DNA from: Gnomoniopsis sp. IMI 355080
Taxonomy: Eukaryota > Ascomycota > Sordariomycetes > Diaporthales > Gnomoniaceae
Direction of reading: 5' to 3'
DNA: 64,000 bases
NCBI GenBank assembly: GCA_027946555.1
Contig: JAPEVC010000167.1
Location: 1 to 64,000 of the forward strand
Made by a program: the position numbers and the translations under genes. Under the pieces are notes generated by a model, which was given only the letters and a program-made list of their open reading frames with translations, was not told the DNA's origin and ran no database searches. Below, in pieces: positions 47,710 to 58,508 of this stretch; position 1 is the first letter of the stretch; every line of letters starts with the position of its first letter.

Positions 47710-49324
47710 CTACTTTCTTGTCTTCCTTGCATGCTTGACCAAATTCTCGATGACCCCTTCAAACGCCTCCCTTTCCGCAATCTGCTCATCCGTCCTCGCC
47801 TTCCAATACTCCAGTACTGCATTTGCCGTACCCTCTAGCCCCTGCAGCCGCTCCACATGCGCCTTCAACTCCTCATCCGTCATCCCATCCAGCGCCTCAT
47901 CTGTCGTCGTGCACAGCTGCCGCGCTGCCACGAGGTCAAATTCGGGCGGCGGCGCCTTGCCCCTCTTGCCCGTAGACGGAACTGTGCTGCCGGCCGCCTC
48001 CGCATCACCGGTCTTGGGTGACTTAGACGTGTTCGGTGCGCGACTGCCAGACCGCCGTGAGTCGGTGGAAGTGCGCGGGGAATTCATGGATGGGAGGACG
48101 AGCTTCTTCTGCTTGGAGGCGGGCAGGATCTCGTCGAGATCGACGGGGACGCCGAGCGAGACGAGGAAAAGTCGCCTGATGCGAGAGCGGATCCAGTCCG
48201 GGGGTTGGAGGGGCGGTGGAGCGACGAGCTGTGACCACAGGGAGGCGGAACGTGGGGTGAGGAAGATAGGGTTTTCTTTGGAGGGTGGTACGATGGCGGA
48301 GGTCTCGTCATCGCCGCCGGCTGTGGTGGGGAAAAGAGCATTGAGGTAGGGTTCGGTGGTCTTGGCTATGTCGTCCGGGTCTAGTCCGTCAAAATCGGGT
48401 ATTGGCTGTTGCGGAGGGTAAGCGGAGACCTTAAAATAGGGGCGCAGCGAACACCTTTGGACATACAAAGGATAGTGGCTCTACGGCTGGTGCTGATGAT
48501 GGAGGGGCGGCCGGGGTTTCGGGTTCTTGGAAACCGTCGTCAAAGTCGTCGAATTCAGCCTCCTCATCGCCTTCTTCGAAGTCGTCAAAGTCATCGCCGA
48601 AATCACCATCACCATCATCAGCACCGTCGTTTCTCGGCTTGGCCACGGAGGATTTTCTTCTTGAGCGGACAGATCTTGGCGAGGACAAGGCTGGTGATAT
48701 TGGTTCAACTACAATAGAAATTCTCAGTACCTCAAGAGGTTCATGAAGTAGGGCCTGCTACCACTTGAAGCTCGTACCAGTGCCGTTCTCTACCACGGGC
48801 GACTTGACGACCAAGTCTGCCGGCGTGTCCGCCTTATATTTGGTCTCTGGGCGAGACTGGACCTCTGAGTTGCCCCAGGTCTCTTCCACCACCGTCTTGG
48901 GAATGGGGTGGCCACCCGGAGTCGAGGACTCCCTGGCGTCCTTCTCCTCTGTCTCTCCCTCAGCCTGCGTCTTATGGTCCTCAGGTAAGATCGCAATCTC
49001 GTCAGGCTCAGCATCCCCCTCCCTCATCTTGTACGCCTCCGTACCAGGGACTTCACCGTAAGAGGGCTCATTGTTGACCTTTTCGATGCGAAGCTTGGGA
49101 AGAGGAGAGGCATTAGCGCTGCGAGGAGCAGACTGGGCGTCGGAGAAGTGGTCCTCGGACTCAGATGAATCTGTAGAATATTTGTCAATAACCAAGCTTA
49201 CATAACAAGCACACCATAGACACAAGGTTCAGAAGCATAACTTACCCAGCTCATGGGCTCCTGAATCCTTGACGGCGCTCTCGGGCTGATCGGGCACCGA
49301 CAAGCTTTCTCTTCTTCCAGACAT
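47710..49324 (-). CDS. Laa2-like AP-1 accessory protein (acidic FDDF motifs)
   Basis: Model complement(join(47710..48405,48467..48708,48778..49170,49246..49324)), 469 residues. Read without splicing it looks like two genes, because a TAG lies at the end of the third-from-last exon. A 69-nt intron (GTACGA donor at 48777, CTGAG branch, GTAG acceptor) removes it and joins ENGT to VEPISPAL in frame. The N-terminal half has DSSESEDHFSDAQS and PSYGEVPGTEAYK. The middle is acidic with FGDDFDDF and FDDFDDGF clusters, like clathrin/AP-1 binding motifs. The C-terminal half carries PIPDFDGLD and WSQLVAPPPLQPPDWIRS, the conserved block of fungal Laa2 (YBL010C) proteins, which help localise AP-1 at the trans-Golgi. 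The family assignment is from memory of the motif order. Confidence 0.77.
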
Positions 49325-50079
49325 GACTACGGCCCCAAAGGGAAGACTTCCAGGGCGTGATAGAGTGTTTGAATGGCACGAGACAGGAGGTCGCCGCGGG
49401 TCAGAGAAGGTGCCAAGCCAAGAGAGAAGGAGGGGCAACGAGTCTGGCGCAGAGGAATGCAGAGTAGAGAGGTAATGCTTCTTTTATGTGCGCAACAAGG
49501 TCGCATATGTAGACTGTCAAAAGAGAACCATCAAAGATCGTTCCAGATTGATGGACAGGGCGAGAAGAAGGGTAGGCTTGCAGTATCAACCTGGCTGCCC
49601 TGGTCAACCTGACGTGGGCTGCGTGTTCTAGGCCTCATGCGCCGCAGCGGGAGTGGATTAGTTCGGCCCACTTTTCGCCGGGGCCTGCCTGCCCCCGAAC
49701 TGGGCTAGCGGCTCAGTTGCTATAGAGGTTTTGCTCTGCGCGTTTCTTGGGCAGAAACGCGACAGCAACTAGCCTAGGGAATTTTAGCTTCACTTTCTGC
49801 CAACCTTCAAAGGCTGAAGGGTTCTCAACACCGACTCTCATTGCGCGTTTCGGCCTCTCCTGGAACATTCATATACCTTCAGCCGGTGCTCAACTTCTTC
49901 CGAATTTGTTACGAGAAGCTGCTTCTCCTTTGACTTTATTGAGCAGTGGTAGATAATTCAGTCTCAACCCAGCTCGAGGGTATCATACAACATACGCTCC
50001 CCACGACCTCCCTTTCTCCTATCACGACCGTCACTATCTTCTCCCGCATCCAACCAACCTAACGGGCATTTCGTCAGCC
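49325..50079. other. Divergent promoter region, Laa2-like gene and nsp1
   Basis: About 750 bp between head-to-head genes. No gene recognised. Confidence 0.6.
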
Positions 50080-52221
50080 ATGTCGTTCAGCTTCGGTGGC
50101 AGCGGCACCCCAGGCACCTCGGCGCCAGCCTCGTCCTCGACACCTGCTGCGTCTGGTGGTAGTCTCTTCGGTGGCGCCAGCACTACTCCATCCTCTGGCT
50201 TCGCGTTCGGAAACACAGCATCAAACAATGCGGCTAGCGGTGGTCAGGCGAGCAGTGGGGGCAGTCTCTTTGGTGGTCTAGGATCGAACAACAGCAGCGC
50301 ACCAAAGCCATCAGGCAGTCTGTTTGGTGGTGCAGGAAACTCAGGAACGCCTTCTAGCACACCTGCTGGTGGTCTGTTCAGTGGAGCTGGAGCTAGCAAG
50401 CCCAGTGCATTTGGGGCCTCCTCAACCACCCCGACTACAACTGCAGGAGGGACCACAGGAGGACTCTTTGGTGGCAGCTCATCGGGATTCTTGGGCGCAA
50501 GTACAGGGAACGCTCCTGGTTCCAGCGCTACACCTACCACGTCTGCGACAACAGGCTCAAGTTCCTTGTTCTCATCTGCTCCTACAGGACTCGCGACGCC
50601 TGCGAAGCCTTTGTTCGGTAACCTGGGCTCGACCACCCCCGCCGGAGCGCCTCCAGCCGATGCTCCAAAGCCTGCCACCTCACTGTTTGGGGCATCTGCG
50701 CCGGCGTCTGGTCAGGCGTCGGGGAACAACTTGTTCGGAGGCAGTCAGAAACCCAGTGGTCTCTTTGGCGGTTCGACTGCCACACCACCTGCTCCCGCTC
50801 AACCGGCTGCCAGCAATTCCGGCTCCAGCCTATTCAACAATGCTGCATCGGCCACCAAGCCCGCAGGTGGCCTCTTCTCCGCAAGTGCCAGCGGCGCTTC
50901 ATCCAACACCTTGTTCAGTGGCGGCGCGGCGACGTCAAAACCTGCCGATTCAACGCCTGCCGCCACCACCACTCCTTCACTCTTTGGTGCAAAGCCCGCT
51001 ACGACGACTGCGGCCCCAGCTGCCAGCACGCCCGCGACTACGGCACCTGCAGCTGGTAGTCTGTTCGGTGGCCTCGGCGGCTCGACCCCAGCCAGCACGG
51101 CGGCATCAGCCTCGAAGCCTGCCTCCCTGTTCCCAACCACGTCTTCAGCGCCTACGACTACATCCTCATCTACACCAGCTCCCGCCCCAGCCCAAACTTC
51201 CCTCTTCGGGAAGCCCGCTACCACTACGGCCGCAGCGCCTTCCACAACGCCTGCGCCGTCTCTTTTCGGTGCAAAGACGACCACTGCTCCGGCCTCGACC
51301 TCTAGCGCGGCTCCCTTGTTTGGTGGCTCTACGCCAGCCTCTACATCTGCTGCTGCTCCCGCATCGACCACTACTACTTCCTTTGGTTCTACCGCTGCCC
51401 CAGCTACTACCGCTGCCGGTGCGACCAGCACCACAACTACATCGGCTGATGCAAGCAAACCAGCAAACACCACAGCAAATTTGTCATCAGGTCCTACATC
51501 GCAGCTGCCGCGGCTCAAGAACAAGACTATGGACGAGATAATTACGCGCTGGGCCTCAGATCTGCAGAAGTACCAGAAGGAGTTCAAGGGCCAGGCCGAA
51601 AAGATCTCGAAGTGGGATCGCCTCTTGATTGAGAACGGCGAGAAGATTCAGAAGCTTTTCATCAGCACACATGAGGCTGAGAAAGCCACCAACGAGATTG
51701 ACAGGCAGCTCCAGTCCGTCGAGAGCCAACAGAACGAGCTCGAGGCGTACTTGGACAAGTATGAGGGAGAGATCGACAGACTGTTCGAGCAGCAAGTCGG
51801 TAGCAGTGAGCAATTGAGCGGCCCCGACCAGGAGCGGGAGCGTACCTACAAGTTGGCCGAGAATGTGACGGATCGGTTGGACGAAATGGGCAAAGATCTT
51901 GGCAAGATGATTTCCGAAATCAACGACATCTCGGGGTCGCTGAACAAGGGCAACAAGCCTGATGACCCTGTAAGTGCCTCTCGGAAGACGAAATGTCTAT
52001 TGCTGAATTTAGCGCTAATTCAATCGCCGGTGCAGGTCAGCCAAGTTGTCCGTGTTCTCAATGGACACCTTCACCAGCTCAAATGGATCGACGACAACGC
52101 TGCCGCCCTCCAGGCAAAGGTCCATGCTGCGCAGAAGGCGACCAACAGCATGGGCACGAACGGAGGCCAGAGCAATGCCGCTGTCGATGGATTCGGTCGG
52201 TCATTCATGGGTCGTCGGTAG
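50080..52221 (+). CDS. nsp1: FG-repeat nucleoporin Nsp1/Nup62
   Basis: Model join(50080..51969,52036..52221), 691 residues. It begins MSFSFGG. Residues 1 to about 475 are a Ser/Thr/Ala/Gly-rich FG domain with many SLFG and LFGG repeats. From about 480 the Nsp1 C-terminal domain follows as heptad coiled coils (ITRWASDLQKYQKEF, WDRLLIENGEKIQKLF, LEAYLDKYEGEIDRLFEQQV). This domain anchors the protein in the central channel subcomplex, and the FG part forms the permeability barrier for importins. The 66-nt intron at 51970..52035 (GTAAGT...TGCAG) is in frame without stops, so the unspliced frame also stays open. Splicing gives DDP|VSQVVRVLNGHL, which is the family reading. Confidence 0.92.
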   Translation: MSFSFGGSGTPGTSAPASSSTPAASGGSLFGGASTTPSSGFAFGNTASNNAASGGQASSGGSLFGGLGSNNSSAPKPSGSLFGGAGNSGTPSSTPAGGLFSGAGASKPSAFGASSTTPTTTAGGTTGGLFGGSSSGFLGASTGNAPGSSATPTTSATTGSSSLFSSAPTGLATPAKPLFGNLGSTTPAGAPPADAPKPATSLFGASAPASGQASGNNLFGGSQKPSGLFGGSTATPPAPAQPAASNSGSSLFNNAASATKPAGGLFSASASGASSNTLFSGGAATSKPADSTPAATTTPSLFGAKPATTTAAPAASTPATTAPAAGSLFGGLGGSTPASTAASASKPASLFPTTSSAPTTTSSSTPAPAPAQTSLFGKPATTTAAAPSTTPAPSLFGAKTTTAPASTSSAAPLFGGSTPASTSAAAPASTTTTSFGSTAAPATTAAGATSTTTTSADASKPANTTANLSSGPTSQLPRLKNKTMDEIITRWASDLQKYQKEFKGQAEKISKWDRLLIENGEKIQKLFISTHEAEKATNEIDRQLQSVESQQNELEAYLDKYEGEIDRLFEQQVGSSEQLSGPDQERERTYKLAENVTDRLDEMGKDLGKMISEINDISGSLNKGNKPDDPVSASRKTKCLLLNLALIQSPVQVSQVVRVLNGHLHQLKWIDDNAAALQAKVHAAQKATNSMGTNGGQSNAAVDGFGRSFMGRR
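51970..52035 (+). other. Stop-free 66-nt intron in nsp1
   Basis: GTAAGT donor, TTGCTGAAT/CGCTAATTC branch-like words, TGCAG acceptor. Length is a multiple of three with no stop codon, inside the C-terminal coiled coil. Confidence 0.85.
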
Positions 52222-52806
52222 GACAAGTGTGGCATGTCGTAGGTTGGTGTTCGAGGTGGACTGAAGAACAGGTGGACCAATGTGCCAGGAATGTCCCCTT
52301 ACGGTGGGCACTCATTGAGACGTCACTGGACAATTGACCTCTTGCGCTCAACAGGTTCATACTCAACGGACATGAGGTTGTTGCAGGTCAGAAAGCCTAG
52401 AGGCGGGATGAGGAGGAATCAAGTTCCTCTGTACAAGTAGCGGGTGTTTCACTCGGGCAAACCTGAAATGATATGATGTCGCGAGGAGATTACTTGCTCT
52501 TGAAGGCATTTCATGCGCAACACATACATGAGCACAGTAGAACAGCGCACAATGGATGCATCTTGACGAAGAACAAGACAATGCAATGTGTATGTACAGT
52601 ATTCCAGTTTGACAGGCGGGAAGTAGTTAGGAGGTGCTTTACCGAATATGAAGCCAATCGATAGAGGTCCGTAATACTAGACTCTATGGGGCTATCCTTC
52701 GATCTCAATACGAATTCGATATTCTGCACTCTCCGAGTTGGTCTTGCGCTGCTATCGCCTCGATTCAATGCATTTCATTCTTCTTGGATTTCCACCGCTG
52801 TCCGAC
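52222..52806. other. Convergent 3' region of nsp1 and INH1
   Basis: About 585 bp. Only 3' flanks recognised. Confidence 0.6.
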
Positions 52807-53495
52807 TTAGTTATGCTCGCCGCCCTGCTCCTTAGTAATCTCGTCACTGCAACCACGATCGGATTAGTACTGTTTCCGCAGGATCACTGGCATGCGTTGC
52901 GGCATCCTTTCTGTTGAGTGCTGAACATACATGTGGTTCTCGAGCGCCTTCAAGTGAGCCTGCTGCTCAGCCAGCTTCTTCTTGAGCTCCATGAGCTTCT
53001 CCTTCTCGCGCTGGCGAATTGCATAGTCTTCGTTGGCCTTCTCGCGCTTCTGGAAGGCGTCACTGTTTGCATAGAAAGAGCAGTTAGCGGACGACTCTGT
53101 TGGGGTGAGAAGGAAATGCCGCGATGCGTGGCGTGCCGAGACGAGATGGAGTTGGCCATTGGATAGCAAGCATGCTGAGGAGCTGTGGACAAGCTTTCAA
53201 GTGCGACCGCGAGTGTCGCGCAAGCGCCTTTCGCAAGATTCGTTGAAGATCTTGTAGCATCCCGGAGTCGAAAAGCGCGGGAGCTACGGGAACCCCGGCG
53301 ACGACTCGCGGACAAACGGCGTGTCGGACACGACAACGGAAAGAAATCGAAAAGAAATTGAATCACTCACGGCTTGCCAAGGCCTCCTGGTGGTGCACCG
53401 GTGTCGCCCTCGGCCATGGTGCGGGCGGAAACGGAAAAGGCTCTGGCAGAGGACAGCGCAGGGCGGGTGAGCTTAGTGAAAGATTGGCGAAGCAT
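52807..53495 (-). CDS. INH1: Mitochondrial F1-ATPase inhibitor (IF1)
   Basis: Model complement(join(52807..52846,52931..53062,53371..53495)), 98 residues. Exon 1 encodes a basic, Ser-rich mitochondrial presequence (MLRQSFTKLTRPALSSARAF). Exon 2 carries the inhibitory helix and coiled coil (DAFQKREKANEDYAIR, then KLMELKKKLAEQQ). Exon 3, 40 nt, ends IDEITKEQGGEHN, the usual fungal C-terminus. The 84-nt second intron has a TACTAAT branch site. If it is not removed, the frame continues to a different, non-family C-terminus. The protein blocks ATP hydrolysis by F1 when matrix pH falls. Intron 1 is long (308 nt). Kept separate: the exon chain is seen, the function is by family. Confidence 0.9.
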
Positions 53496-55596
53496 CTTTG
53501 CGGATGTTCTCTGGACTGAAATCTAGGGGAGAGAAAGCAGAAGAAAGGTCTGGAGGGTTGAGATGTTAGCTGTTTTTGAATTTGGAGAAGAGAAGGGTGT
53601 CTGTGTGGCGTGAGGTGTACCTACGCAGCTTCAATTGGCACCTGATGTTTGGAGGAAGCAGGTATGGGAAGGTAAACGGCCTTGGAGAGCTGAGGTCATA
53701 CAGATTTCAGGTTGGAGTGAGCTGGGGGTCTGCGGACGGAGACCAATGACGGAATATCTCGGCTCCATATGGCTGACAAGCCAATAAGTCTTCATGCTTT
53801 GTTGGAGCAGTCTCTGACAGACCAAGGGGATAAGTTCCTGAAAGCATTTGTCTGGAATCTCTAACCAACACAAAGGTGTAGTACATAGTAGTTGGAAAGT
53901 AGTTATTTAGCTACTCATGGGGTTTGTTCCTTTGATCCTGGTTCTATTCCACATGCTACCTATGTACATAGTAGATATGGCAAGCAAATCATCAATGAGG
54001 AGAAGCGGGGTGATATCAACTTCTTTATCATGTTGATCTCATATCACGACATTATACTTTAGACAAAGCCTTGTTGAACAAGAAGCACTGCTTGTAGTAA
54101 ATGTAACCATCAGAAGATTACCAAGTATCATGATATAGGCAACGCCTCTTATTGCTCACACAAGACGCTTTGCAGGATGTTCCTTCGGAAAGATCCATGA
54201 TCGCTGTGATAAACCCACCAAGTGATCAGCCAACTAGAAACGACCAAAAGTGGAGTACAACTTATAAGGGAGAAGACTAAGACTCTACCTGGGAAGAATG
54301 CTCAAAAGACCAAGGGAGGAGACGATCTATAGATTTACAGTTGCGCTCTTATTATCTGCAAATTCGCATCCCTGGTATGTTCACAGGCACCGGGGGAAAA
54401 AAGTGAGGCTGTCTCACCGGTTGACAAGCGGCCGTTTCGCCCGGTTGCAAGCGCTGTGCGGCAAAACGAACAAGGGCCTTGTTTATTTTGCTGGACACGA
54501 CTGGATGTTATTAACGCATGAACATGGGAGACTATGTTATGCGCCCTGGCAGGCTGGGAGCCTCCCAGGTACCATCATGAGACTCTAGATAAATCCTGGG
54601 ACTATGCCAGCCAAACGTGCCCTTCAAACTTAGTCTCTCAGCTTGCGTAGATGAATAAGATAATACAAAATAGTAAAATGTGTGGACTTTTAGAATTGTG
54701 GCTGCGTGCAGGTTGGGAACCGGACAGCATGGCGAGGCTCTTGCATTGTGAACCTTGGAGGTGCTGTCGCAATGGTAGGCCAGTAGGGAAAGAACATTGA
54801 AGGGGCTACTGCACAGCACCTGTGCTTGCCGTGCTTCCAAAGTCAGGTGGCCCGTGCATGGCCCAGCAGAAGTGAAGCGCCCGCAGGTGCAGGTGTTGGG
54901 ACCCCCCTTTCCTTCCCAGAGTTCAGGTGTCCAAGTATCGACTTCGACCTCCATCAATCGAAACCCACCCTACAACCACCACACTTCATTTTGCGATTTT
55001 CCGCTTCACGCAATCAAGCACTCACCACTTCAATTTAACTTCGTTCCTTTCCATCAAGCAGGTAAGTTTGCATTCGTCGTCGTCAACTACAGTCCTCCAT
55101 TACCCCCTCAACCAAAACAGTCCCCACGGTGACATCCGGCTTGTCGCAAGGTGTGGCCAACACACACTGCTATTGTCGTCATTGCCGTGGCTGACCCACG
55201 ATACCCTCACCCTCTGCTGCCCCCAATTCACACGACAACTTTATATAATCACCTCGCGCCTGGCTCCCTAGACTGCTGTCTGTGATGGTCCAGGCTGCTC
55301 AGCCCACTGGCATCCAGGAGGATCGCTGTGGTCGCCTACACACACAACCCCACTGTTGAGCGGGGAGCCTCCTTTTAGTCATGGAAGTCAGCCAGGCGCG
55401 ACGATACTTCGGTCCCATGCCTCCGATAACGTGTCCAACACATTGATCTCATCCTATCCCATCCCCCGCATGATCACAAATTATTTTAAACCCTTAGCGA
55501 TCGTTCATTTACACCATTTCGTATCTGGTGCTGTTGCATTTCTACCGCGTCCCCTGCTAACCGACCTCGCCCTTACCAGACTACCAATCCGTCAAA
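53496..55596. other. Divergent region between INH1 and the 14-3-3 gene
   Basis: About 2.1 kb. The right 700 bp contain the 14-3-3 leader, including a probable 5' UTR intron (55062..55579). No other gene recognised. Confidence 0.6.
55062..55579 (+). other. Probable 518-nt 5' UTR intron of the 14-3-3 gene
   Basis: A strong CAG|GTAAGT donor at 55062 follows C/T-rich leader sequence. A TGCTAACC branch site near 55557 and a TTACCAG acceptor at 55579 lie 18 bp before the ATG. Inference from signals only. Confidence 0.6.
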
Positions 55597-56673
55597 ATGG
55601 GCAACGAGGACGCCGTCTACCTGGCCAAGCTTGCCGAGCAGGCTGAGCGCTATGAGGGTACGTGATTCGAACCCCGCTGTGCCGCACGCGCGAGCCAACG
55701 CGCTGATGCTGACTTCCTTTTGTCTGCCTACAGAGATGGTCGAGAACATGAAGATCGTCGCCGGCGAGGACCGCGACCTGACCGTCGAGGAGCGCAACCT
55801 GCTTTCTGTCGCCTACAAGAACGTCATTGGTGCCCGCCGTGCGTCTTGGCGCATCGTAACTTCGATCGAGCAGAAGGAGGAGTCTAAGGGAAACAGCACT
55901 CAGGTTGGCCTGATCAAGGAGTACCGCCAGAAGATCGAGGCAGAGCTTGCCAAGATCTGCGAGGACATTCTCGAGGTTCTCGATCAGCACCTCATTCCCT
56001 CCGCTAAGTCTGGCGAGTCAAAGGTGTTCTACCACAAGATGTGAGTTACCTATCCGCGCATCAAGGCACTCCGCGTAGGCGAGCGGACGCTGATCTAATA
56101 CCACCGCAATAGGAAGGGTGACTACCACCGCTACCTGGCTGAGTTCGCCATTGGCGACAAGCGCAAGGACTCTGCCGACAAGTCTCTCGACGCCTACAAG
56201 GCCGCCACCGAGGTCGCTCAGACCGAGCTTCCTCCCACCCACCCCATCCGCCTGGGTCTCGCACTGAACTTCTCCGTCTTCTACTACGAGATTCTGAACG
56301 CCCCCGACCAGGCTTGCCACCTCGCCAAGCAGGCGTTCGACGACGCCATTGCCGGTGAGTTCAAACGCGATACCACTCTTTACAATCGAAACTGCATGCT
56401 AATAGTGTCAATTACAGAGCTCGATACCCTGTCCGAGGAGAGCTACAAGGACTCGACTCTCATTATGCAGCTCCTGCGTGACAACCTGGTTAGTGCTTTC
56501 GGGTACATTCTCTTCTGTGGTTGTCGACTAACAATGCAAATTAGACCCTCTGGACTTCTTCCGATGCTGAGGCCGCCCCTGCCGCGTCTAACGCGCCCGC
56601 CGACGCTGCTCCTCCTGCCGAGGAGAAGGCTGCAGAGCCTGCTGCTGCTGAGGAGCCCAAGGCTGCCGAGTAA
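55597..56673 (+). CDS. 14-3-3 protein
   Basis: Model join(55597..55657,55734..56040,56113..56354,56418..56488,56545..56673), 269 residues; five exons in phase. It begins MGNEDAVYLAKLAEQAERYE. Both family signatures are present: RNLLSVAYKNVIGARRASWR, and YKDSTLIMQLLRDNL spanning the last intron. Basic phosphopeptide-binding residues (Lys, RRASWR, and the RY of KGDYHRYLAEF) are conserved. The tail is Ala/Glu/Pro-rich, as in fungal BMH/ArtA proteins. It is a dimeric adaptor that binds phosphorylated client proteins in signalling, polarity and cell-cycle control. The paralogue cannot be assigned from sequence alone, so I give no symbol. Confidence 0.96.
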
Positions 56674-57321
56674 AGCAAAACGCGTTCTCCTTCATCTGTC
56701 GTGACCGGACTGGTTTACTACATTGGTTGATCCCCCCCGGAGGAGTCATCGGAGTGCGGTTCTCGGAGGAATCAATGGCAATGAGGCACGGTTTACTCAA
56801 CACAAATACACAAAGACGCGACGGTTTGGCCGTCATCCACACCAGGGCTAATAGGCATTTGGAGTTGTTTCTCTACAAATTGCTTTCTATTTAGACCTTA
56901 CCGCGGAAGGGGCTTTGATGATCGTCTGGACAATACACTGACTTTACTCTGCTGTTTTACACTCATGGTCTTTTTTTAATGAATTCCCTCGGGCGGCTCA
57001 GACTACATTAGATAGTCGCAGTTAGCTCTGAGAAAAATGGGTATATCCTGCGCGCAATATATCGCTCTACCGTCGTGTGTGAAGATTCTTGAATGTCAGC
57101 TGAAAACCGCTTGCCTCCGTGACTTTGCTCAAGGCGCCGTCTCGTATATCCACAAACGCAGCCTAGCCTGGTGCTCGAGCCTCCTGCATGTGCTCCGAGG
57201 TAGCACACGATCTAAAGTATCCCTGTCCGTGGAGCGTCCAGCCTGCCAGCTTAGATCTTCGCATGCGGCTCTCTCGCGCATGATGCTCGTGTTCATCTGA
57301 CCAGTCGTCCAAAATTGTGTC
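56674..57321. other. Convergent 3' region of the 14-3-3 gene and dph4
   Basis: About 650 bp with no recognisable gene. Confidence 0.6.
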
Positions 57322-58044
57322 TCATCCTGGCTGCTGCTCCTTATCGACCCCAACTTCTGAAGCCCTACCGCTTTCTAGGCCCTCCCCGGTCAGGACCTCG
57401 CCTGTAGATCTAGTCTGGAGTTTATCCTGCACCTGGCCGATTTGCCCATGCAACCTTGATGTGGCGTCCTCTTCGTTGTCCTCGTCGTCGTCCTCCTCCT
57501 CCTCTACAACAGCAAAACAAACCCGCAGCCAGAGGCTGCAGTCTTGGCAGCCCACAATTAATTCTCCTAGATCCCCAGCTTCCTCGAGGTCCGCCTCGAC
57601 AAAGACGAAACCCCGTTCGTTGCCGCACCGGCAGGGCTTGAACCATGTCGTTTCTCCAGTAGCGGCTGAATCGTCTGACTCAAGGTCGTCGAGGTCAATG
57701 GTCTCAATGCCAGTCTGGAATGCTGATGGCGTAGAGGACGTGGAGTTTGTAGGTAGGTTTCGGAGGGAGATATTATAGTCGGAGCGGAGTTTGGGAGAAG
57801 AAAGGGTTGTGTATGCAGTGGTGATTTGGTCAATTGTATATGTGGACTGAGATGAATTTGTGGTACTCGATGATGATGACAGGGTCTTCAGTGAGGTGTT
57901 GGGCTTGGGGGCTTTGTCTGGGTGGTGCCGCAGGAGCGCCCGGTGATAGGCTTGTTTTAAGAGGGTAGGTATTTGATCATCTTTAGATTCTTCTATGAGG
58001 GACGGTGGGACGGCCAGGACTTCGTAGTGTGATGGTTGTGACAT
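57322..58044 (-). CDS. dph4: Diphthamide biosynthesis protein 4 (J domain + CSL zinc finger)
   Basis: Single exon, 240 residues, ATG at 58044. An N-terminal J domain carries the HPD triad at 41-43 (RHHPDK), with a Ser/Thr-rich insert after helix III. The C-terminal half has the CSL zinc finger: CRCG at 138-141 and GCQDCSLWLRV at 165-175. An acidic stretch (about 180-193, nearly all Asp/Glu) and a polar tail follow. Dph4/Jjj3 donates electrons and iron with Dph3 for the radical step that starts diphthamide formation on His of eEF2. The insert and tail make it longer than the yeast protein. It lies between convergent 14-3-3 and co-directional mrpl25. Confidence 0.9.
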   Translation of the reverse strand: MSQPSHYEVLAVPPSLIEESKDDQIPTLLKQAYHRALLRHHPDKAPKPNTSLKTLSSSSSTTNSSQSTYTIDQITTAYTTLSSPKLRSDYNISLRNLPTNSTSSTPSAFQTGIETIDLDDLESDDSAATGETTWFKPCRCGNERGFVFVEADLEEAGDLGELIVGCQDCSLWLRVCFAVVEEEEDDDEDNEEDATSRLHGQIGQVQDKLQTRSTGEVLTGEGLESGRASEVGVDKEQQPG

Positions 58045-58508
58045 TCTGGCGGAATGTGGTGACAGTTACGCTTTGTTGTTGATAAGAGAGCTCTTAGCTG
58101 AGATGAGAATTTTCCATCGTTGGCGATGATTGAGCTACGCGGAAATGAGTCACGTGCTAGAATGATTCTGGGAGTCCGAACACATCCCATCTCAGGTATA
58201 TATATATATGCATGCTCCTGGAAACACATATCGCCAAGGAGGACCGGAAAAGTGTGGGCGTGGACGAGTGGAACTGCTCTGCGTCTCAATGTATTCCCAA
58301 GGGCAAGTTGAGATCGCAGGGGCTTCTCATGAGCCTTAGGCTCGGCGCTTTTCACGTGTCAACACCGGCAGGATTTGAAGTTGGGCGAGTTTATCCCAGT
58401 ACGTATTCGAATCTATGTGGAGAGGCAAGAAGGCATCTTGGGTATTCGTGTTCAGATTGGACAAATATATGTACAGCAGATGATACGCCATTATGAATAT
58501 GGAGACCC
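58045..58508. other. Intergenic region, dph4 promoter
   Basis: About 460 bp; contains a CACGTG motif at about 58151 and a (TA)6.5 microsatellite at 58197..58209. No gene. Confidence 0.55.
58197..58209. repeat. TA dinucleotide microsatellite
   Basis: Six and a half TA units. Confidence 0.9.

Noticed and set aside
48758..49324. Separate small gene ending in FKW-stop
   Set aside because: The stop lies inside a consensus intron whose removal joins the frame to the downstream part in the order known for Laa2-like proteins.
55655..55680. GATTCGAACCCC, resembling a minus-strand tRNA B box
   Set aside because: No cloverleaf can be formed around it, and it lies in intron 1 of the 14-3-3 gene.
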